Source: Nepenthes gracilis
Lineage: Eukaryota; Streptophyta; Magnoliopsida; Caryophyllales; Nepenthaceae
DNA length: 64,000 nt
NCBI GenBank assembly: GCA_033239525.1
Contig: BSYO01000004.1
Location: 17,584,037 to 17,648,036 of the forward strand
Direction of reading: 5' to 3'
Shown piece after piece: positions 48,301 to 59,078 of this stretch (positions within the stretch are counted from its first letter, which is position 1; every line of letters starts with the position of its first letter). The notes under the pieces were generated by a model that worked only from the letters and a program-made list of their open reading frames with translations, did no database searches and was not told the origin of the DNA. Position numbers and translations under genes: made by a program.

Positions 48301-48928
48301 GTCGGCTCTTTGCTTGCTGATCAAAAAGTCATTCTTGAGTTTGGTCGTCGACACATTATCGAGATGAGAAAATTGCACGATATTCTAATTCTGAAGCCCT
48401 TGATTGCGATTGGAAGCAGATGATTGATCAGAGTTGCCTAGTGAAATTGTGTGGATTCACGGCTATCGGTCACAAGATTAGATTTGTAACCCGATTGGAT
48501 GTTCAATAAGAGTGGTTAGATGTTTCTGAAAGCATATTGAAGAAAAGAATTTCTAGTTTTGGGGGCAAATGATATTGAGGCTGAGGTTTGATAGACCTAT
48601 TGAGGTTTTGCAGTGAATTGCAAAGATGGCCAAGAGATTGGCATTGTCCCGAGTTTGATAGATCGTGATGATGTGTTTTGTGTATGTATGTTGAGAGAAA
48701 TATGGGTTGATTATTGGCATGTGATCGAGTGTGAATTGTTGCTGATTTCGAGAAGCTATTTTATGTTGAGATTTTGATTCCGATATTAGGATAGAAAGAT
48801 CAGGTGTTGATAATATGATTTTTGGAGGAATATTTTGATCAAGGTTAAGTCCGAAAGAATTGTTCTTATTTGTTCAAGGATTGATGTGCGTAAATTTTGA
48901 GGACGAAATTTTTATAAGAAGGGGAGAG
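45399..48928 (+). pseudogene. Decayed Ty3/gypsy pol in the internal region
   Basis: Plus-strand remnants appear in order. Reverse transcriptase starts near 46690, with a frameshift right after 'FSK'. The active-site region near 46840-46910 is barely readable. The RT connection and RNase H follow at 47030-47480 ('HIVSSMACL', 'GCVLMQRFRVIAYGLRRL', 'NYSTYGLELADEVIALRI'). An integrase-core remnant lies near 48250-48400 ('DKLMRSALCLLIKKSF'). Before the RT, the 45.4-46.5 kb stretch has no recognisable gag or protease. The internal region is about half the usual size for this group, so deletion is likely. Confidence 0.75.
48916..48928 (+). other. Polypurine tract
   Basis: 'AAGAAGGGGAGAG' lies directly before the TGTAATA start of the 3' LTR, after 'GAGGACGAAATTTTTATA', a phrase common at this place in Tekay/Del-type elements. 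It confirms plus orientation and the LTR boundary. Confidence 0.85.
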
Positions 48929-49111
48929 TGTAATACTTTGGATCCCGATTGGATTATTTTAATATTAATTGTGATTTTAGGTATTTCAGTCGTGGTGAAA
49001 GTAAATTAAAATATTCTAAAATTTTGAGGAATGATCGGGATTTTGGGGCGGCGCCCGGGGCGCGCTTGTGCTATTGTTCATAATTCGATTTGGATTTTTA
49101 AAATTAAAGAT

Positions 49112-49144
<33 letters not shown>

Positions 49145-51463
49145 GAAAAAAAAGAATGGAAAAAAAATAGAAAAAAAAAGGAGAAAGGAGCCGGGAAGAG
49201 AGGGGGAAGAGGAGAGAGAGGCGGCTAGGGTTTCGTGCGACGCGAAGGAGGAAGGAGGATGTGGTGGTGGCGACCAAGGAGATCGGCGGCGGCAGCGACG
49301 CAGGAGATCGGCGGCGACGGTAGCCAGGAGTGGTCGCGGCGGTCGCTGGCTGAGGCGGCGCGATGGTGGAGCCCGGTGTGGGTGCGTGGAGGCGATCGAT
49401 GGCGAGAAGTCGGGCGAGGAGAGAGGCGGTTGCATAACGGCGTCGGCGCTAGCTCGGTGGTGCCAAGGAGGTCGATGACGGCTAGGCAAGCTGCACGGTG
49501 GTGGATCGACGGCAGAGGAGCGGCGTCGGCGTGTGCAGCAGCGACGGGGAGAAATCGCGCGTGGAGAAGAACGGAGGAGAGAGGAGGCGTGCGCGATGGC
49601 TGAGAGAGAGAGCTCGTCCGGGGTGCTCGGTGGCCATGACGGGAGGCAACGGCGGCAACGGCCTCCCTATGCGGCCGGCAGCAGCAACGCGGAGGCGCTG
49701 CGCGCAGAGGAGAGAGGGGGGCAATGCGCGCGAGGCGCGTAAGGCAGGAGAGAGAGAGGCACAAATCGGATACTTCGGGACCTCCTTTCTTCAGATCTGT
49801 GGAGTATAATGTTAAGGCAAGTATCATCTAGCCCTATTCTTGGTCTGATTTAATTTCTGATGTATTTTGACTACTGTGAAGATTTTACTAACATATATGT
49901 ATTTTTATATACCTCCAATTTATCAATCGTGTACATGCATGTATATTTTATCGGTTGTGCGGTGGTTTTGTACTGGTATTTATGATTTAAAGGGATTTTG
50001 GACACTCGAACGATATATATGTATGTTGGTGTATCCGTATATTGTGGACCCATGAACCAGGTCGTGCGTTGGTCCTCACGCACGCTGCCGGGGGCGGGAT
50101 CACTACGGGACCATAGTAGTCCAAGACCCTCGGGTCGATTTGTGATCCGAGGCATTGGCTATTTGTGGCGCCACTCCCGACGAGGATGCTTAGTCCCGAC
50201 GGGAACGTATATGATAGGCTATTTTCGTCGAAAGGAAAGTTGAGATATTTTGTAGCTGACCTGCCCCACTGTGTATTTAATTAAGAACCATCATAAGAAA
50301 TTAACAGAAAACTAATATATTCAGATGTCCTAATATATAACTAAAATTTGAGGTTGCACCCAAAACGGCGGGTGGTAAAACATAATGAGCAAGTTCATAA
50401 TCTATGGGAGATAGAGTACATGGATAGTCTTGAGCTACTGGCCTAAACCGTAACTGAGCCTTGAGCTGCTGGTTTAAATCGTAACCGATATAACCGTAGT
50501 TACCGAACAAGGTTAACCATTCCTCAAGTTGGTATCATTGATCTTTGGTTCTCTGATTCGTGTATGCTTTGTATTTCTGCATGTGTTGTGTGGACGGCGA
50601 TTTGAGATACGTGGTTTGGCCCACGGATAGGCGATAAGAATGTCTCATACATACTGATGTGATAAACCGGGAACATGTTTTGATTTATGTTTTAGTTCCG
50701 ACGCTCTTCTCTTGATTTCTGCATTATAAGTTTTAGATCTAGATGACGGTATGTGTCCCACGCGGATGTGGTGACGGTCGCGATTATGTAATGTGACCTC
50801 AGATCATATGATATGATATCATCTATGAGATTTTACCGGATCGTGATTTATACGATTTTGTCCCGAAAGGACGAGTTAATACGGACGATGATTTAGTACA
50901 AGACATCTTCTCGGTTTTCAGGGATTTCACGGATATTGTGTTTTGTTTTACGTGATTGCTATGCGATATCCCTACTTCTGATTTATGTGTACCATTTTAT
51001 ACGATTGTTGATACTTGTTGAGTTGTAGGCTCATGTTTTCATATTTTATCCCTTCAGACCAGTGGTTTGGATACGCTTGTAGAGTTTGGATGTTGTCTGA
51101 TGCGGCAGATCTCTATCGATGTGCGGAGATGTTCATATTTGTTATATTTCTAATTTTGAGAATATATTATAGTTTTGTCTATGGTCGGATGAGGGCCTTG
51201 ATCCATGTATAGAATATATTTGGAGTTATCGCGTTATGTTAATGAGTTGTTGTAATGTTGAATACCTCCCTTGCGATATTTGGATAGCAGGTCGTATATT
51301 GTGTTTGTCCAGATTTATATCCAATGAGATCTTGTGCGAGGTTTATCATGTTGGGTATTGTATGTGTTTGAATTGTCACGCTCGGGTTGGGTTATTATGG
51401 TTAATAGTATATATATTATTGATTTTATTTTGACCTGCGAATATTGTGTTTCTGGGTGTGACA
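48929..51463 (+). repeat. 3' LTR
   Basis: Begins TGTAATACTTTGG and ends CTGGGTGTGACA. Collinear with the 5' LTR, with an expanded AAT repeat (about 49118-49143) and GC island (about 49190-49750). It keeps the 'CTTAGTCCCGACGGG' block near 50189. Open frames in the GC island (plus and minus) are composition artefacts. Confidence 0.85.
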
Positions 51464-53110
51464 GGCAAACCTTGGCCACCGTAACTGTCAAGGTGATCTT
51501 TCAGTTTTGCCATAACGTAGACTAGATTTCACTGTCCCCCCGCTCAGCTTTCTAGATAAGTGTGGAGTCCCTGAATCCATAAAGAATTGAAAGGACTGGT
51601 TCTTCTATTTTGAGGTCCCCTCCGACTGCGCTCTTTCCAACAAGTGGGGCAACATCTTGGTGTCCGTAGCCGACAAAGTTTCGCATCAGGAGGAGGACTT
51701 AGCAAGGCTGTTGACAGAGCTAGTCCGAGCGAATGTTGACTCAATCAATAAAAGTGACCACCTGCTATCCATTAAGGCTCTCACACGAGCCAAGTGGGGC
51801 CTTCCTTGGAGGGAGTTGGGATGACCGCTTTGCCACCCATTCGGCCCAAAAGGAAGCCTGGGTTGCTGTACATCCATGGCTCCCCTGAGAGTGCATCCCA
51901 ACAGTAGGCAGCTTCGTTGAGCTCTTATTCTTCCTCTACCAAGTTGGACCTAACCATAGCGAAGAGGATGCAAGGGATCGGTAAGTCATCTAAGGGGCCG
52001 GCTTCCGCCCCATCTCCTTTAGCTAGTCACATGTTGGAGGAGGGTGCCGATGTGGGAGATGAGCCCCCGACCCCTCCTGTTGGAGTCTCGAGGGGACCTA
52101 AGGCCGAGAAGTCGATCAAACCAATCTATGTGTTGACTATGGCCCAACATGGGGTCCCCACCATTGCTGGTGCATTGTCTAAAGAGCTAACGCTAGACCC
52201 TTCTACAGCTTTGGTGGAGGTGACCCCCAGTGATGAGCAATCGACAAAGGGTCAAGTGGGGAGTGGTGCTAAAGTGGCGGCAGCAGAGGTGCTCCATCTT
52301 GAAGTCTTGGAGTCTAAAGCTACAGAGGGCTCAGCAATTTCCCCATCATATGCGAGCTCCAAGGTGCCTCTCACTAGCCATGGAACGCCTACGTTGGAGT
52401 GGCTCCTCAAGTTGCCTCCTCTAGAGTTTCCCTGAGTTCTATAGTTGAGGAATTACCTTATATCGTGGTAGGCTTTAGATAACCCCTTGTTTTTATTGAT
52501 GATGGACTTGCCTGGTTATTACTCATCCCTTTTCTGCTCACAGGACCACTTGATGGTGGGCCTTTTGCAAACCTCTTGCGCCCAACGAGCAATTAGGATC
52601 CATTAGCATGATGAGGAGTTTTGTCAGTTGACCCAAACACGGTTAACCAAGGGGTGCTCGAGAAGATGTAGGGCTAGTTGGACACCGTTGTTGCCGTGGC
52701 CCAGCTGTGCTGTGAATGAGGCAATAGCCTCAAGGTCGAGCAATTAGAAATTCGGGTGAGTTCCCAAGAACAAAGGGACACACTCTAGGCTGCCGAGTAG
52801 CATCTCACAGACCTCTGGAGTGAGAATGTTCAACTTGAGGCGAAGTTGAGGACTCGACTTAGCTCGGAGGAAGCGGGCCATTCTCTCAACACCAGATTTT
52901 TGGATGGCATCCACCTGTGCCACCAGATTGCTTCCTTGGTAGCCTTGGATTTTCCTATTGGCTTCTTTGACCCAAGGCATGGTGGTGACCGGTATCGGTC
53001 TGATCTGACAGACTTTTTTGACACTGGGGAGCCCTTGTTGTGTTCGGCGGAGTCTTTTCTTCCCCCTCTTTTTTGGTGGCTGTATACTTTTTTGTATATT
53101 TGGATTCTGT
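51464..53110 (+). pseudogene. C-terminal part of the split 'gypsy-type transposase' reading frame
   Basis: The frame interrupted at 42916 resumes here after the retrotransposon. Up to about 51800, shifting frames show the family's aromatic/Lys-rich region and 'SNKWGNILVSVADKVS', 'LARLLTELVRANVDSINKSD' as split pieces. From 51917 to 52435 a 172-residue open segment is low-complexity and Ser/Pro/Ala-rich, as the middle of such proteins usually is. The tail to about 53110 has charged helix-like text and 'ALDFPIGFFDPRHGG'. Frameshifts and stops make it a pseudogene. It supports one continuous host element on both sides of the insertion. Confidence 0.6.
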
Positions 53111-53340
53111 AATAAATCAATGGATCCTTTTTTGCTATTGTTGCTGGCGTTTTTGTGTGATTGCGGAATCTTTTTGTTTGATGTCTCGCTGTCTATCAAC
53201 TAAGCGTTATCGTTGTCATTGTTGGGCTTTGCCAAAGTCTGGGTCATCGTTTGTGTGTTTCTATTGGGGGCTTGTCCCTCTAAGGGTTCATTGCCGCCTC
53301 CATGCATCTGATCCTAATTCGTCGGCCATAGTCGACTAAT

Positions 53341-54120
53341 GGTGCTCATCTCTGTGGTCGGGAGTCGTCACACGCATGTGTCACAAACTCGGATTAAGCA
53401 AGTCAATTAAATAATTAATTATACTTAAATTAGTATTCTTATAATTTTTAAACCCAGGTGTGACAACCAAAATCACAGACTCAATATAATTAAATCTACA
53501 TAAGATCTTATCAAATCACATAAATATGACATAATCCTAAGGGGATAACCAAATAAAGGCAACAACTCATCCACATAAGAAATTGACCTAACAAATTCTC
53601 AATATATAAAATCATGGCCTACGCTCGGTGAACTCCAACATCCTAGAACAAAATGAACAAAATCTATTCATAACTCAATACATGATCGATGATATCAAAG
53701 TTGAAAAATATGATACTCACTAGAGGTGTACGGTGCTACGTCAAAACTCTTCCTACTACTGCAATGAAGCAGAGCCTCTACTCTAGAGGGATAAAATAGA
53801 AGATATGAGTCTAACGCTCAATAAGTATTATAGGTAAACAAATAAGTCCAAATAATTAGAATGAGGGTTGAATAAATAAATATCTAATCAGACAACGAAA
53901 TAAATTCAAATCACCGATAAAATAAATCTAACAAAAATTCCAAATCCAATAGTAATCTCATACTTAAATCAAATATTTAAATCTAAAATAAATATCCAAA
54001 TAAGAAGACAGTCACCATTGGTACATGTATATATATATTTATTTATATATAAAAAACAGAAGAGACCACCTTAGGATGTGTTTTCATAGTAACTTCTAGG
54101 TGTACAGTCCCCTTAACCTA
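53341..54120 (-). repeat. Reverse-oriented LTR fragment
   Basis: The minus strand carries the 'AGACTCATATCTTCTATTTTATCCCTC' counterpart of the plus-strand 'GGCTCATATTTTTATATTTT...CCTTC' block (about 53770-53800). The outer part, '...CACACGCATGTGTCACAAACTCGG', looks like an LTR end region (TGTGACA words near 53378 and 53459). No coding text. Exact limits are not visible. Confidence 0.4.
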
Positions 54121-54599
54121 GATCGGTTTATTATCCAACCCATATAGCAGTCCATCTGATTGATCTATTTGATTATTTTTTAATTATTATTTAATGAATA
54201 TATCAAAATAGAGAATATTTTTCAAGTTTCCATTATCTATGAAGACTCATTTTAGTTGATAATCCTAAACTCTGTCCAAAATAAGTACAGATATAGCAAG
54301 AGGATAATAATGGCGGTAATTAAATGCGTTATATTATTGTCACTAAAACTAACAATTTCTTTTAATGTCCCCTAACTTCTATTTCTTGTTGGAAGAAGTT
54401 TTTGTTCGGGTAATTTTCAATTGCCAAGTCGGTGAGTCTAGTTGAGACCATGTTGATAACCATTACCGCTACTCAATTGCATGGTCGCTTGGGCAATTCT
54501 TCATCATCCATACCTTTGTCTAGTTAGTCTCAAGATCCTATAGACTTTTCTTAATGTACTATTTTTTGGATTAGGCCTTTAATTTCCTTCTAAAGTATC

Positions 54600-55460
54600 T
54601 TGTAATCCTCGATATTGTGTCCCGAAGATTAATGGTAGAAATAATGCTTCGACTGGTTTCCTTCCTTCAGAATCTTAACCAACTTGGGCTATTTTAAGAA
54701 TTCTTCGCTTTAAATCTACATCATAATGTTCATCTAGGTATTATTAAGGGTATAAGATGTAATGGCTTAAACTCTCGATGAACACTTGACTTGGTCTTTT
54801 ATAGCTTATGATAGTGTTAAGCAAGTTAGTTCCTTTTGTTTCTCCTTTTTTCCTTGGTATGTTCCAAATGCTGTTTATAATTTAGGCATTTTGTCCTTTT
54901 AGATTCGTTCACTTACTTTTCCATAATGTAGGGCCTAGTGCTAGATCCTATCTCTAAGAATGTTTTGAAGTCTTGTTGAACTAGCAATTTCAAAAAAATA
55001 CCCAATCAAATAGTCACCATATAATCATTCAACTTTACCACATTGATGAATTTCAATATACCTATAGCCTTAGTGTTAAATCAGGCCAGAAAATACTTTA
55101 AACTCTCATTGAAACCCTACCTAATCTTGATAATATATTAGAATTATTTTTCCTCCCGCTAATTAAAAGCGAAATGGGACAAGAATTGTTCACTAGTTCT
55201 TGAAAGATTATAATAAAATTTGGCCCTAATATATATAACCAAATCTGTATGTCTCCCTTTAGGATTAAAGAAAAATAGAGGTATGGTATGTCATCTCTTA
55301 GATTTTGAAAGCCAAGGAAAGTATAGAAGTGATATAGATGATCCATTGGATCGATACTTCCATCATACGACTTTATTGTGGGCCTTTTAAACTTATAGGG
55401 GAGCTAATGCTTGTTTATTTCAGATGTGAATAGTATACTATCCAATTAGATTGTTTGACC
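54600..55460 (-). pseudogene. Ty3/gypsy gag relic
   Basis: On the minus strand the segment 55346-55098 reads 'MDHLYHFYTFLGFQNLRDD', '...LILKGDIQIWLYILGPNFI' and '...FQELVNNSCPISLL', which follows the retrotransposon gag domain pattern of plant gypsy elements. Further downstream on the same strand, near 54640-54600, 'GHNIEDYKIL' matches the conserved 'GHDTEDC' segment after the capsid region. Internal stops and AT-rich codons show long decay. The pol part is not seen to the left, so the element is truncated or continues into the 53.4-54.6 kb debris. Confidence 0.65.
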
Positions 55461-57400
55461 AATAGAGTATCCTTAGAAGACCTATTACTCTAGCATTTTA
55501 ATTTGCTCCTCTATTTCTATTGTGAAGGTGATTCTTTCAGCGTTGAGAAAATTTTTTAACTCAAAATGATTAGTAAATGCGATTAGTATCTATCTATTTG
55601 GGAAAGTTTAGGGCATACTTTTGCATGACCTTTCCTCTCAAATAAAATGACACTTGAAACATCTAGTGTGTCGGGGATTTCATTGCTTTACGCTCTCCTC
55701 TCTAACCTCGAAATTCAAATAACCTTCAAGTTGAGAGGGAACTAACTCGATTATGTGCCTTAAGGGCCATGGACATCTTTGGCTGATAGTGGCTTTCCCT
55801 TGAGGTACCTTTCTTATTTTTCAACCTCTTATTTTAGGTCAAAGATTGAGGGTAGATGACCTCAACCCAATAGGCTTGGATTTCAAATTTGTCATAGAGG
55901 GACTTTAGCATCTTTGACATGTCTAGTGTTTATGGTTCTAATGTCTAGAATAGTTGATGAGTAAGTACTTTCTTGACTGCCTTCTTTAAAAAGGATGCGA
56001 TGAGAAAAGATATCTTCAACAATTAACTCAATTGTTCATGTATCCTTATATTTACTATGTCAACTCATTTTGTCTAAAATTATAGGTTTATAGATTTTTG
56101 TGGTGTGATTTTGTTTAAGTAAAAACAAGTAGTTTGACTGTGTTTCTCATAGATGATACCATTGATGTATACCTTAAATTTATATTGTGATTCAAATAAA
56201 TTGGGTTAGCTTATTAAACATTCTATTCAGATCCTATATAATACAATAACAAATAAAAATTTCAACAAAATCGAAACTTGTTTTTTAATATATCCTCTGC
56301 TCAAGATAATTTAACTATCCTAAAAAATTAGAAGGTAGGAGATTGAAAGAATAATAGAGAGAGAGAAAGATAGATGACTTGACTCTGTATTTTTTAGAAG
56401 AACAAATGTGTCAGTGGCTATGCTTTGTCCTTTATTTTTGGAATCCGTCCCCTCTTTCAAGGAAGTGGGATATATTTATAACTATACTACTAATTATTAA
56501 ATGTTTCTTAAAGAGGAATAACCTGGTATAATCTAAATGGTTAGTATCGGTTAAAACTAATTAGTTTGATTATCATTATGCATACTCTAATTGTGGGGTT
56601 AGCTGAAAACGGTTAACGCCTAAATATTGAAGTGATAATTGTAAGCGATTGATGTTTGCCAATTCGAATATCCTCACTTAGATAAACTACAGAATATACA
56701 AGCTATTTAGTCAAATAAATTGCTCGGTTGGGCATTCGGATATGCAATTATTCAAGTATGTAACTTAGTGGATTTGTATTTCATTTAGTAGTTGCTTGAT
56801 CGTCCGTTAAATCTTAATTTATCCTGATTACTATTGGATCTAAGACTAAATACGGTGTTTTTTTGGACTTAAACCTACTAGACTAGACAATACTTTTTCC
56901 TTTTTGGACTTATTAACCATGGACTTATTAAGCTGATGTGTTAGGTTAATTTAATTGATATTATATCCAACAAAAGTAAATAATTAGAAAAATATGATTT
57001 CTTACTTTTTTTTAAGTACTAATTTTAAATTCCAAATATAAATTTTAAATTTCTTTACAAGATTTTTTTCTGTTTTTTAGAAAATGCTTTTACATATGTA
57101 CTTAATTTTCCATTTTAAGTTAATATTTTGTTCATATAAATATTAATTTTCTATTTGTTAAAGTGAAAATGTCCATTGGTCGATCCAGTCTCAATTCAGT
57201 CCAACTTAGATAATGAATGATGCTGATATTAATTTTGGTGTGAGTAATATGCTAGCCTCTCATTTTAATTTTTTAAATATCAATTTTTAGGTACTATTTT
57301 TTTTTCATAAATATTATATTAAAATGCTTTTTAAGCAACACTTTTTTACCCTGGAGTTGCGATTCTTGACTAATTCCATAAAAAATTAGAAATACTTATC
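55461..57400. other. AT-rich retroelement debris and upstream region of the IF-3 gene
   Basis: The left part probably continues the leader of the reverse gypsy gag: minus-strand text near 55660-55860 is charged and low-complexity. A purine tract with (GA)n lies at 56358-56368. Right of 57000 the sequence is very AT-rich and ordinary. No gene is supported. Confidence 0.35.
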
Positions 57401-57674
57401 CCTTGGTATTTTTTAATTTGAAGAATTTCAAATTCAGAATTTAAATTTCAATTTTATGTCAACTCAAATGACAAAATTAGAACTTAACATCAAACGCGAG
57501 CCCCAAGTTTTAGTTTCAAAGCCTATTTTTACGATCCAAACGAGGCCTAATATTAAATCTTGTTTATGCGCGAGTGCGGATAAGGCCGCAGGTCTTGCCT
57601 ACCTCCACTTCCAGTCTCTCTGCCGAGACACCCACCCCCCCGGTTCCAATCCCCCGTCGCAACCGGAGTCCGCC

Positions 57675-58260
57675 ATGGCTGGTATAGCTGGCAATCATCT
57701 CTTCAAACCACCGCTGTATTGTTCGAAGCTAAGGTCGCCACCGACACCGCCACTCTCTTTCTCCTCTTTTGAGTCAAAACTGTTCGGTCTAAGTTCATAC
57801 AATTCCTCCAATTGTTTCTCCAATTCCGTTACTTTCATTTGTATTTCAACCTCTTCACGTCTCCCTATCGCGGCCAGATACAGTGGCCCCCGCTCCGACG
57901 AGGATCAAGCTCTCGATATATCCTCCATCAAGTAATGTATTCAATGCATTGTGCTGTTTGCTCTTTATGAAGATAAATAAAACTAGGTGTTCCCATAAGT
58001 TGTACTGGTCTTCAAATTAATGGATTCTAAACTATTTTTTCATTAATGTATATTATTATCTGAAATAGGTCGGATAATGTAAGGCTCATCGATGAACATC
58101 AGACTATGGTTAGTGCCTCGTCTCTCTCTCTCTCTCTTGTTCAGAATTTTTCCTACTGATGATGGTGCTGGTTTCTCTGACATGGGCCGAATTGTATTAG
58201 GTTGGAGTCTTGTCAAAGAGTGTGGCTATTCAGATGGCTGAAGATGCTGAACTTGATCTG
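57675..58260 (+). CDS. Plastid-type translation initiation factor IF-3, exons 1-3 (partial gene)
   Basis: Exons 57675-57931, 58069-58108 and 58201-58260 (GT/AG borders, phases 2-0-0) encode 119 residues. The ATG sits in 'CGCCATGGC'. Residues 1 to about 70 are Ser/Pro/Leu-rich with few acidic residues, as in a chloroplast transit peptide. Residues ~79-119 ('ALDISSIKSDNVRLIDE', 'VGVLSKSVAIQMAEDAELDL') match the start of the IF-3 N-terminal domain, very like Arabidopsis SVR9-type factors. IF-3 keeps the small ribosomal subunit free and checks start-codon pairing. The next family motif (V-I-L-S-P-D-A-D-P-P) is absent: after 58260 the DNA reads GTGTGCC, a possible donor, and if unspliced it runs to TGA at 58285. 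The remaining exons are not found before 64000. They either lie beyond the copia element inserted at 58652 or are lost. Confidence 0.85.
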
Positions 58261-58651
58261 GTGTGCCATTCTGATCCTGGTGCTTGACGTTTGTAGTTTT
58301 TAGTTCATATTATTTATCGCATTGACTACATAGTGGATCTTATAGTTCGCATATATGGGAGACCTCCTCTTCAATTTTTTTCCATCTTAGAATGAGTAAT
58401 GGTATACGTTATGTGTATTTGTAGTAAAATTACGTCTGCATTATGTCGTATTATCTTTGATTACGTCTTTTATATGGCCCAATTTAAGTTTCCCAAGTGG
58501 TTGAATCCCACTCTTTGATAAAAAAAAAGACCAGCGTTTAATTCTCCTTGAGCTTTGTGTCTGAGTTTCACCAAACTAAGAAAAAGATCCTCCTTTTATT
58601 ATAACAGATTTGCGTTATTTGGAATATTATTATCATTCTTGGCTCAGTATG

Positions 58652-58740
58652 TGTTAGAATTGTTCCAGCTTTACATGCTAACGAACTGTGCATATCAGCT
58701 AGAATTCTCTTATTACAGCTCGTTGACTCTATTACTCAGT

Positions 58741-58771
<31 letters not shown>

Positions 58772-58865
58772 AGAGAACAGTTTCCTTCCTTGGCAGATTC
58801 GGTGGTCTGTAGTTCATTCTTTCTTCAATCACTTCTTCTCTAATCTGTTGTTCTTATTTCCTTCA
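58652..58865 (+). repeat. 5' LTR of the copia element
   Basis: Begins TGTTAGAATTGTTCC and ends TTTCCTTCA, 214 bp. A TA microsatellite (58740-58766) running into 'TATAAAAG' could serve as the TATA box, with a pyrimidine-rich leader after it. The right border is fixed by the primer-binding site. The left border is inferred from the TGTTAG start. Confidence 0.65.
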
Positions 58866-58878
58866 TGGTATCATAGCC
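58866..58878 (+). other. Primer-binding site (initiator tRNA-Met)
   Basis: 'TGGTATCATAGCC' directly follows the LTR. It differs by one base from the usual copia site TGGTATCAGAGCC, complementary to the 3' end of initiator tRNA-Met. Confidence 0.85.
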
Positions 58879-58894
58879 TTGAATTGCTTCTGCC

Positions 58895-59078
58895 ATGGCT
58901 TCAATTGAAATCTCTTCCATTCTGTCACCAATACATGGAACGGCTGAAGATACACATCCAGTCCTTACTTCATCATTGAGATAGTCATGCAACTCAGTTA
59001 GTTTTACAAGTTTTAACTGAACAGAATTATTTCTCCTGTAACGGATCAAATGACCATGGCATTGAGTGCAAAGAATAA
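58895..59078 (+). pseudogene. Copia gag, N-terminal piece
   Basis: Starts at ATG 58895 ('MASIEISSIL'). Further on, in another frame, it has 'EQNYFSCNGS' and 'MTMALSAKN', the conserved start of copia gag. It stops at 59078, where a 2.84-kb insertion splits the codons for the 'AKNKLGF' segment. The second half resumes at 61923. An early stop near 58980 and a frameshift are present. Confidence 0.75.

Larger units (their letters stand above)
42917..51463 (+). mobile_element. 8.5-kb Ty3/gypsy LTR retrotransposon (Tekay/Del-like), nested in the host element
   Basis: 5' LTR 42917-45398 (2482 bp), internal region 45399-48928 (3.5 kb), 3' LTR 48929-51463 (2535 bp). LTRs begin TGTAATA and end TGATA/TGACA. 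Flanks are GGCAG (42912-42916) and GGCAA (51464-51468), a 5-bp target duplication with one change. A polypurine tract precedes the 3' LTR. After the 5' LTR, 'TGGTAGTATTAGG' could be a decayed initiator-tRNA-Met primer site. The internal region is too short for a full gag-pol and has many stops, so the copy is defective. LTR families match the solo LTR at 15313-17737. Judged by eye, the two LTRs are about 90% alike. Confidence 0.85.

Noticed and set aside
49016..49827. Open frames on both strands in the 3' LTR
   Set aside because: Same island as in the 5' LTR. Sequence diverges between copies without sign of protein conservation.
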